From JAMBLL01 sp036985935 (GTDB lineage: Bacteria > Actinomycetota > Acidimicrobiia > Spongiisociales > UBA5794), in the NCBI GenBank assembly GCA_036985935.1, contig BTQP01000004.1, forward strand, positions 1-28,769: a stretch of DNA of 28,769 nt, in the 5' to 3' direction. Shown here one piece after another: positions 1 through 6,852 of the stretch (position 1 is its first letter; every line of letters starts with the position of its first letter). The translations under genes and the position numbers were made by a program. The notes beneath the pieces were generated by a model. It was not told where the DNA came from. It saw nothing but the letters and a program-made list of their open reading frames with translations, and did no database searches.

Positions 1-350
1 CCACACGCAAGGGCGAGTTCGAACCCACCTCCAAGACACCGTCCCTGCACTGCGGCAACGGTCGGATATGGGAAACCGATCAGATCCCGGATGACGCCCC
101 CCAGGGCGGCGAGCATCGCTGGTGCGGTGTCACGGAGATGTTCCTCGACACTTGCACCGAAGGAGAAGTTCTTGCCCTCGCCCTTGATCACGAGAACCCT
201 GGCCTCGATCGATGAAGCTGCCTCCTCGATCGCAGGTCGAAGCTGTTCACACATAGCGATGTCGATCACGTTTCCCGGCGCTTTATCGAGAGTGATGGTG
301 TGGACGGCGCCATCAGCCGTGACGTCGTGACGGATAAAGGAAGCGTTCAT
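1..350 (-). CDS. dch: Cyclohexa-1,5-dienecarbonyl-CoA hydratase, partial (3' end outside window)
   Basis: An enoyl-CoA hydratase/isomerase (crotonase) family protein, of which the first 116 residues are visible; the rest lies beyond the left edge. It reads MNASFIRHDV from an ATG at 350. The segment NFSFGASVEEHL (residues 61-72) resembles the oxyanion-hole region I associate with dienoyl-CoA hydratases of anaerobic benzoyl-CoA degradation, rather than the usual crotonase F(C/S)AGAD pattern. RCLGGGFELALAC (104-116) is the second oxyanion-hole loop. In the pathway this enzyme adds water to the cyclic diene produced by benzoyl-CoA reductase, giving 6-hydroxycyclohex-1-ene-1-carbonyl-CoA. The start overlaps the stop of the upstream oah gene (ATGA), so the two are translationally coupled. 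Placement after had and oah strongly supports the assignment; a generic enoyl-CoA hydratase is the alternative. Confidence 0.82.
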   Translation of the reverse strand, partial: MNASFIRHDVTADGAVHTITLDKAPGNVIDIAMCEQLRPAIEEAASSIEARVLVIKGEGKNFSFGASVEEHLRDTAPAMLAALGGVIRDLIGFPYPTVAAVQGRCLGGGFELALAC

Positions 351-1447
351 GAGTCCGTGGGGAACTGCGGAGACACGGCTTCGATCAGTTCGTCGCCCCA
401 CATCTCGCCTGCCGCGAGACGCCGACGAAGGCCGATGTAGTCGACCTCGCGGCCAACCTCCCTGGAACCGCGGTGGAACGCCTGAAAACCTGCCCTCGCC
501 TCGGTCATCATGTTGAGCGACAGCCAGGCTCGATTGCTCTCCTTGTTCTGATCCCAATGCTCGAGCTTCTTCTTACGCACGGACTCGACCGTTTTGATCG
601 TGCAATCCGGCATGGTGTAGAGGATCTTTGTGACCATCGCATCCACCCCAGCATCGAGAAGCGAGAAATCGATCGTGCCGGACTTCAACAGGTCCTTGCC
701 CTCAGCAAGGGCCTCACCGGTCTTCGGTTTGCCATGGACGATCTTGCCCCACTCATCGAGGTACCGGTCGGTCACGACAAGCGGATTCGGCACGAACTCG
801 CCGTCGACCTTCAACACCGGGAAGATGTCGTTGACGAGCCTCAGCCTCATCGCCTCGTGCGCGCTCCACGGATCACACAGAACACAGCTCGCCATCGACT
901 CACCCCATCCGACATACAGGTGAAGGAAGTCGGTCGAGCCACCGTCGGGGGCCGAACCATGTTTCGGGCCTGCCTGACCGAATCGAGCGAGGTCTGAGGC
1001 GATCGAAAAGTCGCACGCCATGCCGATTTCCTGGCCACCACCGATCCGCATTCCATTGACGCGGTTGATAACCGGCTTGTCGCAGGACAGGATCGCACTG
1101 ACCATGTCGTTGAACAGGCGCATGTACTGGCGATATTCGCCAGGGCGACCCGCGTAGTACTCGGAGTACTCCTCAGTGTTGCCACCGGTGCAGAACGCCC
1201 TGTCGCCGGTACCCGTGAACACGACTGCAACGGCTGCGCGGTCGACCGACGCCCTTCTGAATGCGAGGATGACCTCCTTCACCGACTCGGTCGTGTACGA
1301 GTTGAGTTGCGCAGGATTGTCGAGGATGATCCACACCGCATGCAATCCCTCGACAGGCGAACCCTGTGCGTCGAACACGGGCCGCTCCTCGTAAATGATC
1401 TCGTTGAACTCGCGCTCTGGTGTCAGGTCGTGGTTTACGAACTCCAT
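347..1447 (-). CDS. oah: 6-oxocyclohex-1-ene-1-carbonyl-CoA hydrolase (Oah/BamA)
   Basis: 366-residue crotonase-superfamily ring-opening hydrolase of the benzoyl-CoA pathway. It hydrolyses 6-oxocyclohex-1-ene-1-carbonyl-CoA to 3-hydroxypimelyl-CoA in the cytoplasm. Visible hallmarks are DRAFCTGGNTEEYSEYYAG (residues 82-100), NGMRIGGGQEIGMACDFSIA (131-150) and GPKHGSAPDGGSTDF (160-174); the last is the kind of conserved block used to recognise bamA/oah genes. The length fits the family (roughly 360-380 residues). The open frame continues upstream, but the ATG at 1447 has an AAAGG-type ribosome site about nine bases ahead and gives a family-like N-terminus, so the longer frame is rejected. It lies 13 bases downstream of had and overlaps dch by ATGA. 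Confidence 0.95.
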   Translation of the reverse strand: MEFVNHDLTPEREFNEIIYEERPVFDAQGSPVEGLHAVWIILDNPAQLNSYTTESVKEVILAFRRASVDRAAVAVVFTGTGDRAFCTGGNTEEYSEYYAGRPGEYRQYMRLFNDMVSAILSCDKPVINRVNGMRIGGGQEIGMACDFSIASDLARFGQAGPKHGSAPDGGSTDFLHLYVGWGESMASCVLCDPWSAHEAMRLRLVNDIFPVLKVDGEFVPNPLVVTDRYLDEWGKIVHGKPKTGEALAEGKDLLKSGTIDFSLLDAGVDAMVTKILYTMPDCTIKTVESVRKKKLEHWDQNKESNRAWLSLNMMTEARAGFQAFHRGSREVGREVDYIGLRRRLAAGEMWGDELIEAVSPQFPTDS

Positions 1448-1460
1448 GTGTTGTTGCCTT

Positions 1461-2522
1461 TCATGGGACGAGGATCGTGCGTCTCGGGTCGCCACCGATG
1501 TGGGCCTCTTCGAGAACCTGGGAAATGTCGGCCATCGATGTCTTGCGAGTGAACGGGAGAAGGTCGATCTGTCCCGAGGTGACAAGGTCGATCGCTTCGG
1601 GGTACAACTGAGGTGGGCAGCCCCAACTGCCGAAGGCCATCGCATCGAATGCCATCAGGTTCGAGAGCCGTATCGTCACCTTGTCCATCGTGAATCCGAC
1701 GACAGCGAGTGTCGCCGCTGGTCCGAGCATGCCGAACGCTGTCTCCTGCCCCGCCGTCGTCCCCGAGCACTCGAAGATCTTCCAGCCGGAAGAGCCGACG
1801 CCTTCGGACCTGGCATGGTCCCTGACAACTCCCCGGACGTCCCGTGCGCTGAGGCCACGAGCATTCACGATTCCCGCCGCTCCGTGCTCGAGAAGGGGCT
1901 CGAGGTGGCTGTCGTCGATATCAACCGCAATCACTGTCGCACCGCTCGCTGCTGCTACCTGAACCGCAAACCCGCCGACGCCCCCGGTGCCCACCACGAC
2001 GACGAAATCACCAGCGCCGACACCTGCGCGCCGCACAGCCTGTAGCGGTGTTGTCACCGCGTCCGCCACGACACTCAGGTCAGCGAGCTCGTAGCGTGGT
2101 GGAAGATCGACGACGGGTGCGAGGCCACGTGCGGGGACAGTCACGTGAGTTGCAAATCCTCCGTCGAAATCGTTGCCGGGCATCTTCTGGTTCGTACAGA
2201 CGTTGCCCCGGCCCGACAGACACATCACACATTCTTCACACGGGATCACAGCGGGTACGAGAACATCCATCCCAAGCCAGCGATCGGCACCCTCGCCGAC
2301 CTCGATGACCGTGCCGGCGATCTCGTGGCCGAGTACCAGAGGGAGATCCTGCCTGGTCGACACTCCACCGTCGAGAAATCCAAGGTCAGTGTGGCACAGA
2401 CCACACCCGGCGATCTCCACAACGACTTCACCTGCGGTGGGCTCCCTCGCTGCGTCGTCGAACCGTTCGAGCGGGCTACCGGTTTTCACCATGCGCCATG
2501 AATACCTGCCACTACGCGACAC
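1461..2522 (-). CDS. had: 6-hydroxycyclohex-1-ene-1-carbonyl-CoA dehydrogenase
   Basis: 353-residue zinc-dependent medium-chain alcohol dehydrogenase. It would oxidise 6-hydroxycyclohex-1-ene-1-carbonyl-CoA to the 6-oxo compound with NAD+, feeding Oah. From the chosen start, the catalytic zinc region is GCGLCHTD (C43, H44, D46) with GHE at 65-67. The structural zinc site is C95, C98, C101 and C109, and GTGGVGG is the nucleotide-binding turn. GTG at 2522 is chosen because AGAGGAG (2531-2537) lies eight bases upstream; the in-frame GTG at 2531 would overlap that ribosome site. Specific substrate assignment relies on adjacency to oah and dch and on the general N-terminal resemblance to Had; an unrelated zinc alcohol dehydrogenase is unlikely here. 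Confidence 0.88.
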   Translation of the reverse strand: MSRSGRYSWRMVKTGSPLERFDDAAREPTAGEVVVEIAGCGLCHTDLGFLDGGVSTRQDLPLVLGHEIAGTVIEVGEGADRWLGMDVLVPAVIPCEECVMCLSGRGNVCTNQKMPGNDFDGGFATHVTVPARGLAPVVDLPPRYELADLSVVADAVTTPLQAVRRAGVGAGDFVVVVGTGGVGGFAVQVAAASGATVIAVDIDDSHLEPLLEHGAAGIVNARGLSARDVRGVVRDHARSEGVGSSGWKIFECSGTTAGQETAFGMLGPAATLAVVGFTMDKVTIRLSNLMAFDAMAFGSWGCPPQLYPEAIDLVTSGQIDLLPFTRKTSMADISQVLEEAHIGGDPRRTILVP

Positions 2523-2530
2523 GATCGGCA

Positions 2531-2540
2531 CTCCTCTCTA
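2531..2540 (-). promoter_or_regulatory. Ribosome binding site of had
   Basis: Read on the minus strand this is TAGAGAGGAG, eight bases before the GTG at 2522. It decides between two in-frame GTG codons: the one at 2531 overlaps this site, so translation more likely begins at 2522. Confidence 0.6.
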
Positions 2541-2570
2541 CGTCATCCGATGTGAGAGCACATTCTGGCA

Positions 2571-3749
2571 TCAGTCGCCCGCATCTCTGGCGGCGGGGTC
2601 TGTGCGCACGAACGCCGTCCCTTCGGCGATGCGTCGTGCGGTGCGGTGATACACGGCCGTTTCGACCGACCAATCGTCGTGATCCTTCGTCACACGCGCC
2701 CGTGCCGGCATGATGCCGCTCGTATGACCGATGTTGATCTCGTCCGAAACTGGCTGTCGCACAACGTCATGAACCGTCGTGCCAGGAATCCGCGCCGCAA
2801 CTGCTGTACAAGCAGCCAGAGTTCCCGGATACGCCTTGTGCAGGACAGGAGGTCTGCCGCCGACGACCCTTGCAACGAGATCGATGTCATCAACATCGAC
2901 CTTCGTATCGGTTCCGAACCCGACATACGTTGCAGGTTCCGAGACGATCGCCGGCACAGGGATGAGCCCATCTCCTTCCATGCCGAGGCGTGTCGCTGCC
3001 GCCGCCTTGACCGCGGCCACACGCTCCAGTTGCTCGTCGGTTACCTCGTGCGGACCCTCGGTTCCTCGCATTCCCACCGCGTGAGCTGAGAAAAACACGG
3101 TGAGGTTCGCAAGGTCGACGATCGACACCGCAACCTGACCCAACGATGTCGAGAGCTCGTCGACGACGTTGCCGGTCGGGAACAGGGACCCCGTAGTGCC
3201 TCCGGCGGTCCGACCGAAGTCGAGTCCGATCGGGGCCCCTGATCCCGGCACACCGTGAACGACGTAACTCCCGTCAACCGCCGCGAGTCCGCCGACGATC
3301 GGAACATGAGCCTCGAGGATCTTGCCTGTGTTGGTGTTGTGAATGCGCACGACGGTTGTCGGATCGGTCGATGCGACAAGCCCTTCATCAACGGCATAGG
3401 CACCCACCGCCGCCGAGATGTTTCCACAATTGATGTCGTAGTCGACGACCGGTTCCGTGATGCTGACCTGCGCAAAGGTGTAATCCAGATCCGCTCCAGG
3501 GTTCGTAGGGGGATCGATGATCGCCAGCTTGCTTGTGAGCAGGTCCGCGCCCCCGAGGCCATCGATCTGGCGAGCGTCGGGACTTCCGAACAGCGACAGG
3601 ATCGTTGTGTCGCGTTCGCCGGCGTCCGCGGGGAGGTCAGAACCACGGAGGAAAACGGCTTTACTCGTGCCACCACGCATCAAAACGAATGGGAGCCGCA
3701 GACCGCTTGGCAACGACTCTGTCACCGGACCAGGATCTGTACCGTGCAC
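2571..3749 (-). CDS. PrpF/DUF453-family isomerase (methylitaconate/aconitate isomerase-like)
   Basis: 392-residue member of the PrpF family, a diaminopimelate-epimerase-like fold that shifts C=C bonds in unsaturated di- and tricarboxylic acids (2-methyl-aconitate isomerase PrpF, 3-methylitaconate isomerase Mii, 4-oxalomesaconate tautomerase GalD). The N-terminal MRGGTSKAVFLRGSDLP (residues 24-40) and YDINCGNISAAVGAYAVDEG with its conserved Cys are typical, and the length fits. The GTG at 3749 has AAGGAG four bases upstream; a GTG at 3725 that overlaps the thiolase stop as GTGA is a credible alternative giving a protein eight residues shorter. No benzoyl-CoA pathway known to me needs this enzyme, so its place between thiolase and had is odd. 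It may work with the LeuC/LeuD-type pair at 15436-17199. Substrate unknown. Confidence 0.85.
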   Translation of the reverse strand: MHGTDPGPVTESLPSGLRLPFVLMRGGTSKAVFLRGSDLPADAGERDTTILSLFGSPDARQIDGLGGADLLTSKLAIIDPPTNPGADLDYTFAQVSITEPVVDYDINCGNISAAVGAYAVDEGLVASTDPTTVVRIHNTNTGKILEAHVPIVGGLAAVDGSYVVHGVPGSGAPIGLDFGRTAGGTTGSLFPTGNVVDELSTSLGQVAVSIVDLANLTVFFSAHAVGMRGTEGPHEVTDEQLERVAAVKAAAATRLGMEGDGLIPVPAIVSEPATYVGFGTDTKVDVDDIDLVARVVGGRPPVLHKAYPGTLAACTAVAARIPGTTVHDVVRQPVSDEINIGHTSGIMPARARVTKDHDDWSVETAVYHRTARRIAEGTAFVRTDPAARDAGD

Positions 3750-4864
3750 GCTGCTCCTTCGATGCCGACCGCCTTGCCGCCACGACAGTGGGCAACGCCG
3801 ACCCTGGCACCGTCGATCTGCCTGTCACCTGACTCCCCGCGGAGTTGTCGCACTACCTCAACAACCTGGGCAACACCAGTGCCGCCGAGTGGGTGACCTT
3901 TTCCGATCAGACCCCCGCTCGGGTTGATGGGGAGCCGGCCACCGATATTCGCTTCTCCGCGCTCGACCGCCGCGGGGTAGGTGCCCTGTTCGAACAGACC
4001 AAGGCCTTCGACACGGAGAACCTCAGCGATGCTGAAGCAATCATGAACCTCGGCGAAGTCGACTTCCTCCGGACCGATGCCTGCGCGTTCGTACGCGTCC
4101 TTGGCCGTTGCCCATGTCAGGGGTTCGTACGTCATCGACGTTGGCGTCACATCCACCGACCCGGAGCGCAGGGCCGATGCGACAAGCCGAACACCCCGGC
4201 CGTTCGCATATCGTTTTGCTGCGGTGTCGCTCATCATGATCACTGCTGCAGCACCATCGGTTACAGGTGAACAGTCGTGGAGGTGGAGCGGGTCGGCGAT
4301 CGGACGTGAGTCGAGAACATCCTGAACCGTGATCTCTTTGCGGAAATGGGCAAGCGGGTTCTTCGCAGCGTTCGCTTTGTTCTTGACCGGAATCAACGCG
4401 AGCTGTTCCCGCGTCATCCCGAACTCTTCCATGTACCGCCGGGCACGCATCGCATACACACCGGGCATCGTGGCACCAACGGCTGCTTCAGGGTCACTCG
4501 GATCCGGCGTCAGGGCTCCACTGAACTTGCTGGTGAGATGCTCCGTACCGATCGCGACCACCACGTCGTTCTCCCCGGCTCGTATCGCAAGTGATGCCTC
4601 CCTGATCGCTGTTGCTCCGCTGCTACACGCGTTCTCAACGTTGGCGAGCGGAATACCTGCGAGCCCGACCTGTGCCAGGATCCTTTGACCCGTCACCATG
4701 CCCTGGAACACGTGGCCAACGTACGCTGACTCGATCAGACGTGCGTCGATGCCTGCATCATCGATCGCCTCGAGAAGCGCGGCCGATCCGAGATCGGTAG
4801 CGTCGCTTTCGGGGTGCTTGCCGAAACGGGTCATGCCGACCCCTACAACGTGGACATCAGTCAT
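3722..4864 (-). CDS. Thiolase family protein (SCP-x/BbsB-like acyl-CoA thiolase)
   Basis: 380-residue thiolase. The nucleophilic Cys is C80 in VENACSSG; HDCFS and SGGLIGKGHPLGGTG carry the other active-site residues. The C-terminal GVAHCRGGKAVG differs from classical FadA-type thiolases and fits the group that works with a separate OB-fold/zinc-ribbon partner, as in archaeal acetoacetyl-CoA thiolase complexes and the benzoylsuccinyl-CoA thiolase BbsAB. The start ATG at 4864 overlaps the end of the DUF35 gene by eight bases, which supports a complex between the two products. In this operon the likely task is thiolytic cleavage after ring opening, for example 3-oxopimelyl-CoA to glutaryl-CoA plus acetyl-CoA; a benzoylsuccinyl-CoA-type substrate is an alternative. 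Confidence 0.85.
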   Translation of the reverse strand: MTDVHVVGVGMTRFGKHPESDATDLGSAALLEAIDDAGIDARLIESAYVGHVFQGMVTGQRILAQVGLAGIPLANVENACSSGATAIREASLAIRAGENDVVVAIGTEHLTSKFSGALTPDPSDPEAAVGATMPGVYAMRARRYMEEFGMTREQLALIPVKNKANAAKNPLAHFRKEITVQDVLDSRPIADPLHLHDCSPVTDGAAAVIMMSDTAAKRYANGRGVRLVASALRSGSVDVTPTSMTYEPLTWATAKDAYERAGIGPEEVDFAEVHDCFSIAEVLRVEGLGLFEQGTYPAAVERGEANIGGRLPINPSGGLIGKGHPLGGTGVAQVVEVVRQLRGESGDRQIDGARVGVAHCRGGKAVGIEGAACTVQILVR

Positions 4865-5279
4865 GTGCGACCTCCGCTGGGTGGAATCGGAACCCTGTCA
4901 GGGGATTGCCTTCGTCGTCGACACCCCACGGCTCGAGCACCATCACCATCGGCATACCGATCTCGATGTCGTCGATGTCGCATCCGCCGATCTGGCCCAT
5001 GATGCGAACACCTTCGGGCAGGTCGATGTACCCCAGCACATACGGCACGTCGAACGCAGGCGTCGACTGCCTCACGACCGAGTACGTGTACAGCGTGCCT
5101 TCCGTAGAGAACTTGACGTCTTCGAGGTCCCGACTCAGGCAACCCGAACACGCCTCGCGTATCGGAAAGAAGTGGGCACCACAGGAACGGCATCTACTGC
5201 CGAGAAGGTTGCCAGACCCGTCTGCTCGCACCTCCAACTCGCCTGGTCGAAACGACACTGCGACTGCTGATCCAGTCAA
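4857..5279 (-). CDS. OB-fold/zinc-ribbon protein (DUF35), thiolase partner
   Basis: 140-residue DUF35-type protein. A rubredoxin-like zinc ribbon is formed by C30, C33, C44 and C47 (CRSCGAHFFPIREACSGC), followed by an OB-fold with the typical VRQSTPAFDVPYVLGYIDL and GFRFHPAE segments. Such proteins bind CoA-thioester substrates and bridge thiolase subunits. The TTG at 5279 is chosen because AAGGAGG sits four bases upstream; the frame is open further to an ATG at 5390, but that extension looks non-coding in character. It is the first gene of the minus-strand operon and overlaps the thiolase start. Confidence 0.82.
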   Translation of the reverse strand: MTGSAVAVSFRPGELEVRADGSGNLLGSRCRSCGAHFFPIREACSGCLSRDLEDVKFSTEGTLYTYSVVRQSTPAFDVPYVLGYIDLPEGVRIMGQIGGCDIDDIEIGMPMVMVLEPWGVDDEGNPLTGFRFHPAEVAHD

Positions 5280-5280
5280 T

Positions 5281-5290
5281 GTTCCTCCTT
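5281..5290 (-). promoter_or_regulatory. Strong ribosome binding site deciding a TTG start
   Basis: On the minus strand this reads AAGGAGGAAC. It precedes the TTG at 5279 and is the best Shine-Dalgarno sequence around the DUF35 gene, which supports the short 140-residue protein over the longer open frame. Confidence 0.6.
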
Positions 5291-5528
5291 CACACGTCGG
5301 ATCGACCACGATGACGCACGCAACCGTCCGGCCGTTCGGTCGACTATCACGAGTGTCCCCGCCCCGCACGTCTCCGTCAATGAGCCACAAGCGCCATTTG
5401 CATGATGCATCGACCCCACGCGGAGCCCAGATCGTGCCGAACCACCTGCGATCCTCGACCCACCGCCGGGATCCGAAGTGATGCAGACGTATCAGAAATA
5501 TGACGCGACGGTCGGATTGTCAGGAGTC

Positions 5529-5561
5529 CGGTTGGCTGTGACGCTGTAACCAGGCCAACCG
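5529..5561. promoter_or_regulatory. Inverted repeat, possible operator
   Basis: CGGTTGGC at 5529-5536 and GCCAACCG at 5554-5561 form perfect eight-base arms around a 17-base spacer, 35-67 bases upstream of the plus-strand operon's first ATG. The position suits a repressor site. The operon carries its own TetR-family gene (12008-12634), an obvious candidate ligand-responsive partner, but that link is inference. Confidence 0.4.
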
Positions 5562-5595
5562 ACCGGCCGGACGGGACACGCGCGAGGAGGCGATA

Positions 5596-6852
5596 ATGAC
5601 CACCGAAGACACCGCCACCACACGAGAACAAGAGCTGCTCTACGACTGGAATCTCGTTGGAGAAGACCATATCTCAGTACCAACCGAGGTCGAGCTCGAC
5701 GACGAAACGCTGCGCGATGGGCTCCAGAGCCCGTCAGTGCGTCAGCCGACCCTCTATGAAAAGCTCGACATCCTCCACCGGATCGAAGCGCTTGGCATTC
5801 ACGCGGCAGATATCGGGTATCCGGGCGCCGATCCGGTCGTGCTTGACCACGTTGTTGCGCTCGCAAAGGAGATCGACGGGGCCGGGATGGCTGTCAAACC
5901 CAATTGCGCAGGACGGACACATGCTGCGGACATCCTCCCGATAGCCGAAGCACAGCAGCGGTCGGGTGTCGCTATTGAGGCAGCCCTTTTCCTCGGTTCC
6001 AGCCCCATCAGACAGTTCGTCGAGGGCTGGGACGCAGACTTCCTTGTCAAGACGACACACGAGGCAGTTTCACTCGCTCGCGATTCGGGACTCGAGGTCA
6101 TGTACGTGACGGAGGACACCACGAGGGCAAGACCCGAGGTGTTGCGCCGGGTGTACAAGACAGCGATCGAAGCCGGGGCCAGAAGGATCTGTCTGGCGGA
6201 CACAGTCGGTCACGCGACCCCCTGGGGCACACGAGCCCTCGTGGCCCTTGCGGTCGAGATCGTCGCGGAAAGCGGCGAAGACGTGAAGATCGACTGGCAC
6301 GGCCATCGCGACCGGAATCTCTCGGTCATCAACTCCCTGGCCGCGCTTTCAGCGGGCGCCCACAGGGTCCACGGCTGTGGCCTCGGTATCGGCGAACGCG
6401 TGGGCAATACGCCGATGGAAACACTCATGGTGAACCTCAAGCTGCTTGGTTGGCTCGACATCGACCTGCACACTCTTCCCGAATACTGTCACGCGATATC
6501 CGACGCGACCGAAACTGTGGTCCCGAACAACTGTCCGAGCATCGGCAAGGATGCGTTCGAAACAAGTACGGGCGTTCATGCCGCAGCGGTCCTCAAGGCA
6601 CTCCGCACGGGAGATACCTGGTTGGCGAACCGGATCTACAGCGGCGTACCTGCTGACGAACTCGGCCGTGAACAGGAGATCACGGTGGGTCCGATGAGCG
6701 GCAAGGCGAACGCGGTCGCCTGGCTCATGAAACGGGGACACGAATTCGACGACGCGACGGTCGACAAGGTCCTGGCTGCAGCGAAGCTGTCTGACCACGT
6801 CCTGGCTGAAGACGAGATCGTGCCACTGCTGAGTACCACAACACCGCAGTGA
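5596..6852 (+). CDS. LeuA/homocitrate-synthase-family condensing enzyme (HMGL-like), substrate unknown
   Basis: 418-residue TIM-barrel enzyme of the isopropylmalate/homocitrate/citramalate/Re-citrate synthase family, which condenses acetyl-CoA with a 2-oxoacid. DETLRDGLQ carries the catalytic Arg-Asp (R40, D41), HGHRD (234-238) the metal-binding His pair, GLGIGERVGN (261-270) is the GxGERxGN signature, and ETSTGVHAAAVLKA is the C-terminal linker block. The long C-terminal LeuA regulatory domain is absent, as in homocitrate and Re-citrate synthases. HMG-CoA lyase is disfavoured by the GxGERxGN and GVH blocks. GAGGAGG lies five bases before the ATG. Its stop overlaps the next gene as GTGA. With LeuC/LeuD-like proteins further down the operon it could make and isomerise a tricarboxylic or branched hydroxy acid; citrate synthesis feeding 2-oxoglutarate oxidation is one option. 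Confidence 0.8.
   Translation: MTTEDTATTREQELLYDWNLVGEDHISVPTEVELDDETLRDGLQSPSVRQPTLYEKLDILHRIEALGIHAADIGYPGADPVVLDHVVALAKEIDGAGMAVKPNCAGRTHAADILPIAEAQQRSGVAIEAALFLGSSPIRQFVEGWDADFLVKTTHEAVSLARDSGLEVMYVTEDTTRARPEVLRRVYKTAIEAGARRICLADTVGHATPWGTRALVALAVEIVAESGEDVKIDWHGHRDRNLSVINSLAALSAGAHRVHGCGLGIGERVGNTPMETLMVNLKLLGWLDIDLHTLPEYCHAISDATETVVPNNCPSIGKDAFETSTGVHAAAVLKALRTGDTWLANRIYSGVPADELGREQEITVGPMSGKANAVAWLMKRGHEFDDATVDKVLAAAKLSDHVLAEDEIVPLLSTTTPQ

Larger units (their letters stand above)
5280..5595. other. Divergent intergenic region between the two catabolic operons
   Basis: About 316 bases separate the DUF35 start (minus) from the condensing-enzyme start (plus), so promoters for both operons should lie here. 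I see no convincing protein gene or RNA gene. Notable items are the inverted repeat at 5529-5561, a small palindrome TGCATGATGCA near 5399-5409, GC-rich CCGGCCGG at 5563-5570, and the GAGGAGG ribosome site at 5584-5590. No -35/-10 pair stood out clearly enough to be called on either strand. Confidence 0.6.

Noticed and set aside
473..997. Plus-strand open frame opposite oah
   Set aside because: Shadow of a confidently identified gene; high GC keeps many antisense frames open here.
1448..1645. N-terminal extension of oah in the same open frame
   Set aside because: It overlaps the end of had and gives an arginine/serine-rich stretch unlike the family; ATG 1447 has its own ribosome site.
3722..5279. 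Steroid side-chain thiolase/DUF35 pair
   Set aside because: No steroid-related gene is nearby and the operon is dominated by benzoyl-CoA enzymes.
5280..5390. Longer DUF35 protein starting at ATG 5390
   Set aside because: No ribosome site at 5390, no family similarity in the extension, and a strong AAGGAGG directly before TTG 5279.
5563..5570. CCGGCCGG palindrome as an operator
   Set aside because: Such GC palindromes are common by chance in this composition and no second copy was seen nearby.
5596..6852. Annotation as hydroxymethylglutaryl-CoA lyase
   Set aside because: The GxGERxGN block and the C-terminal GVH block point to the LeuA/homocitrate synthase branch instead.
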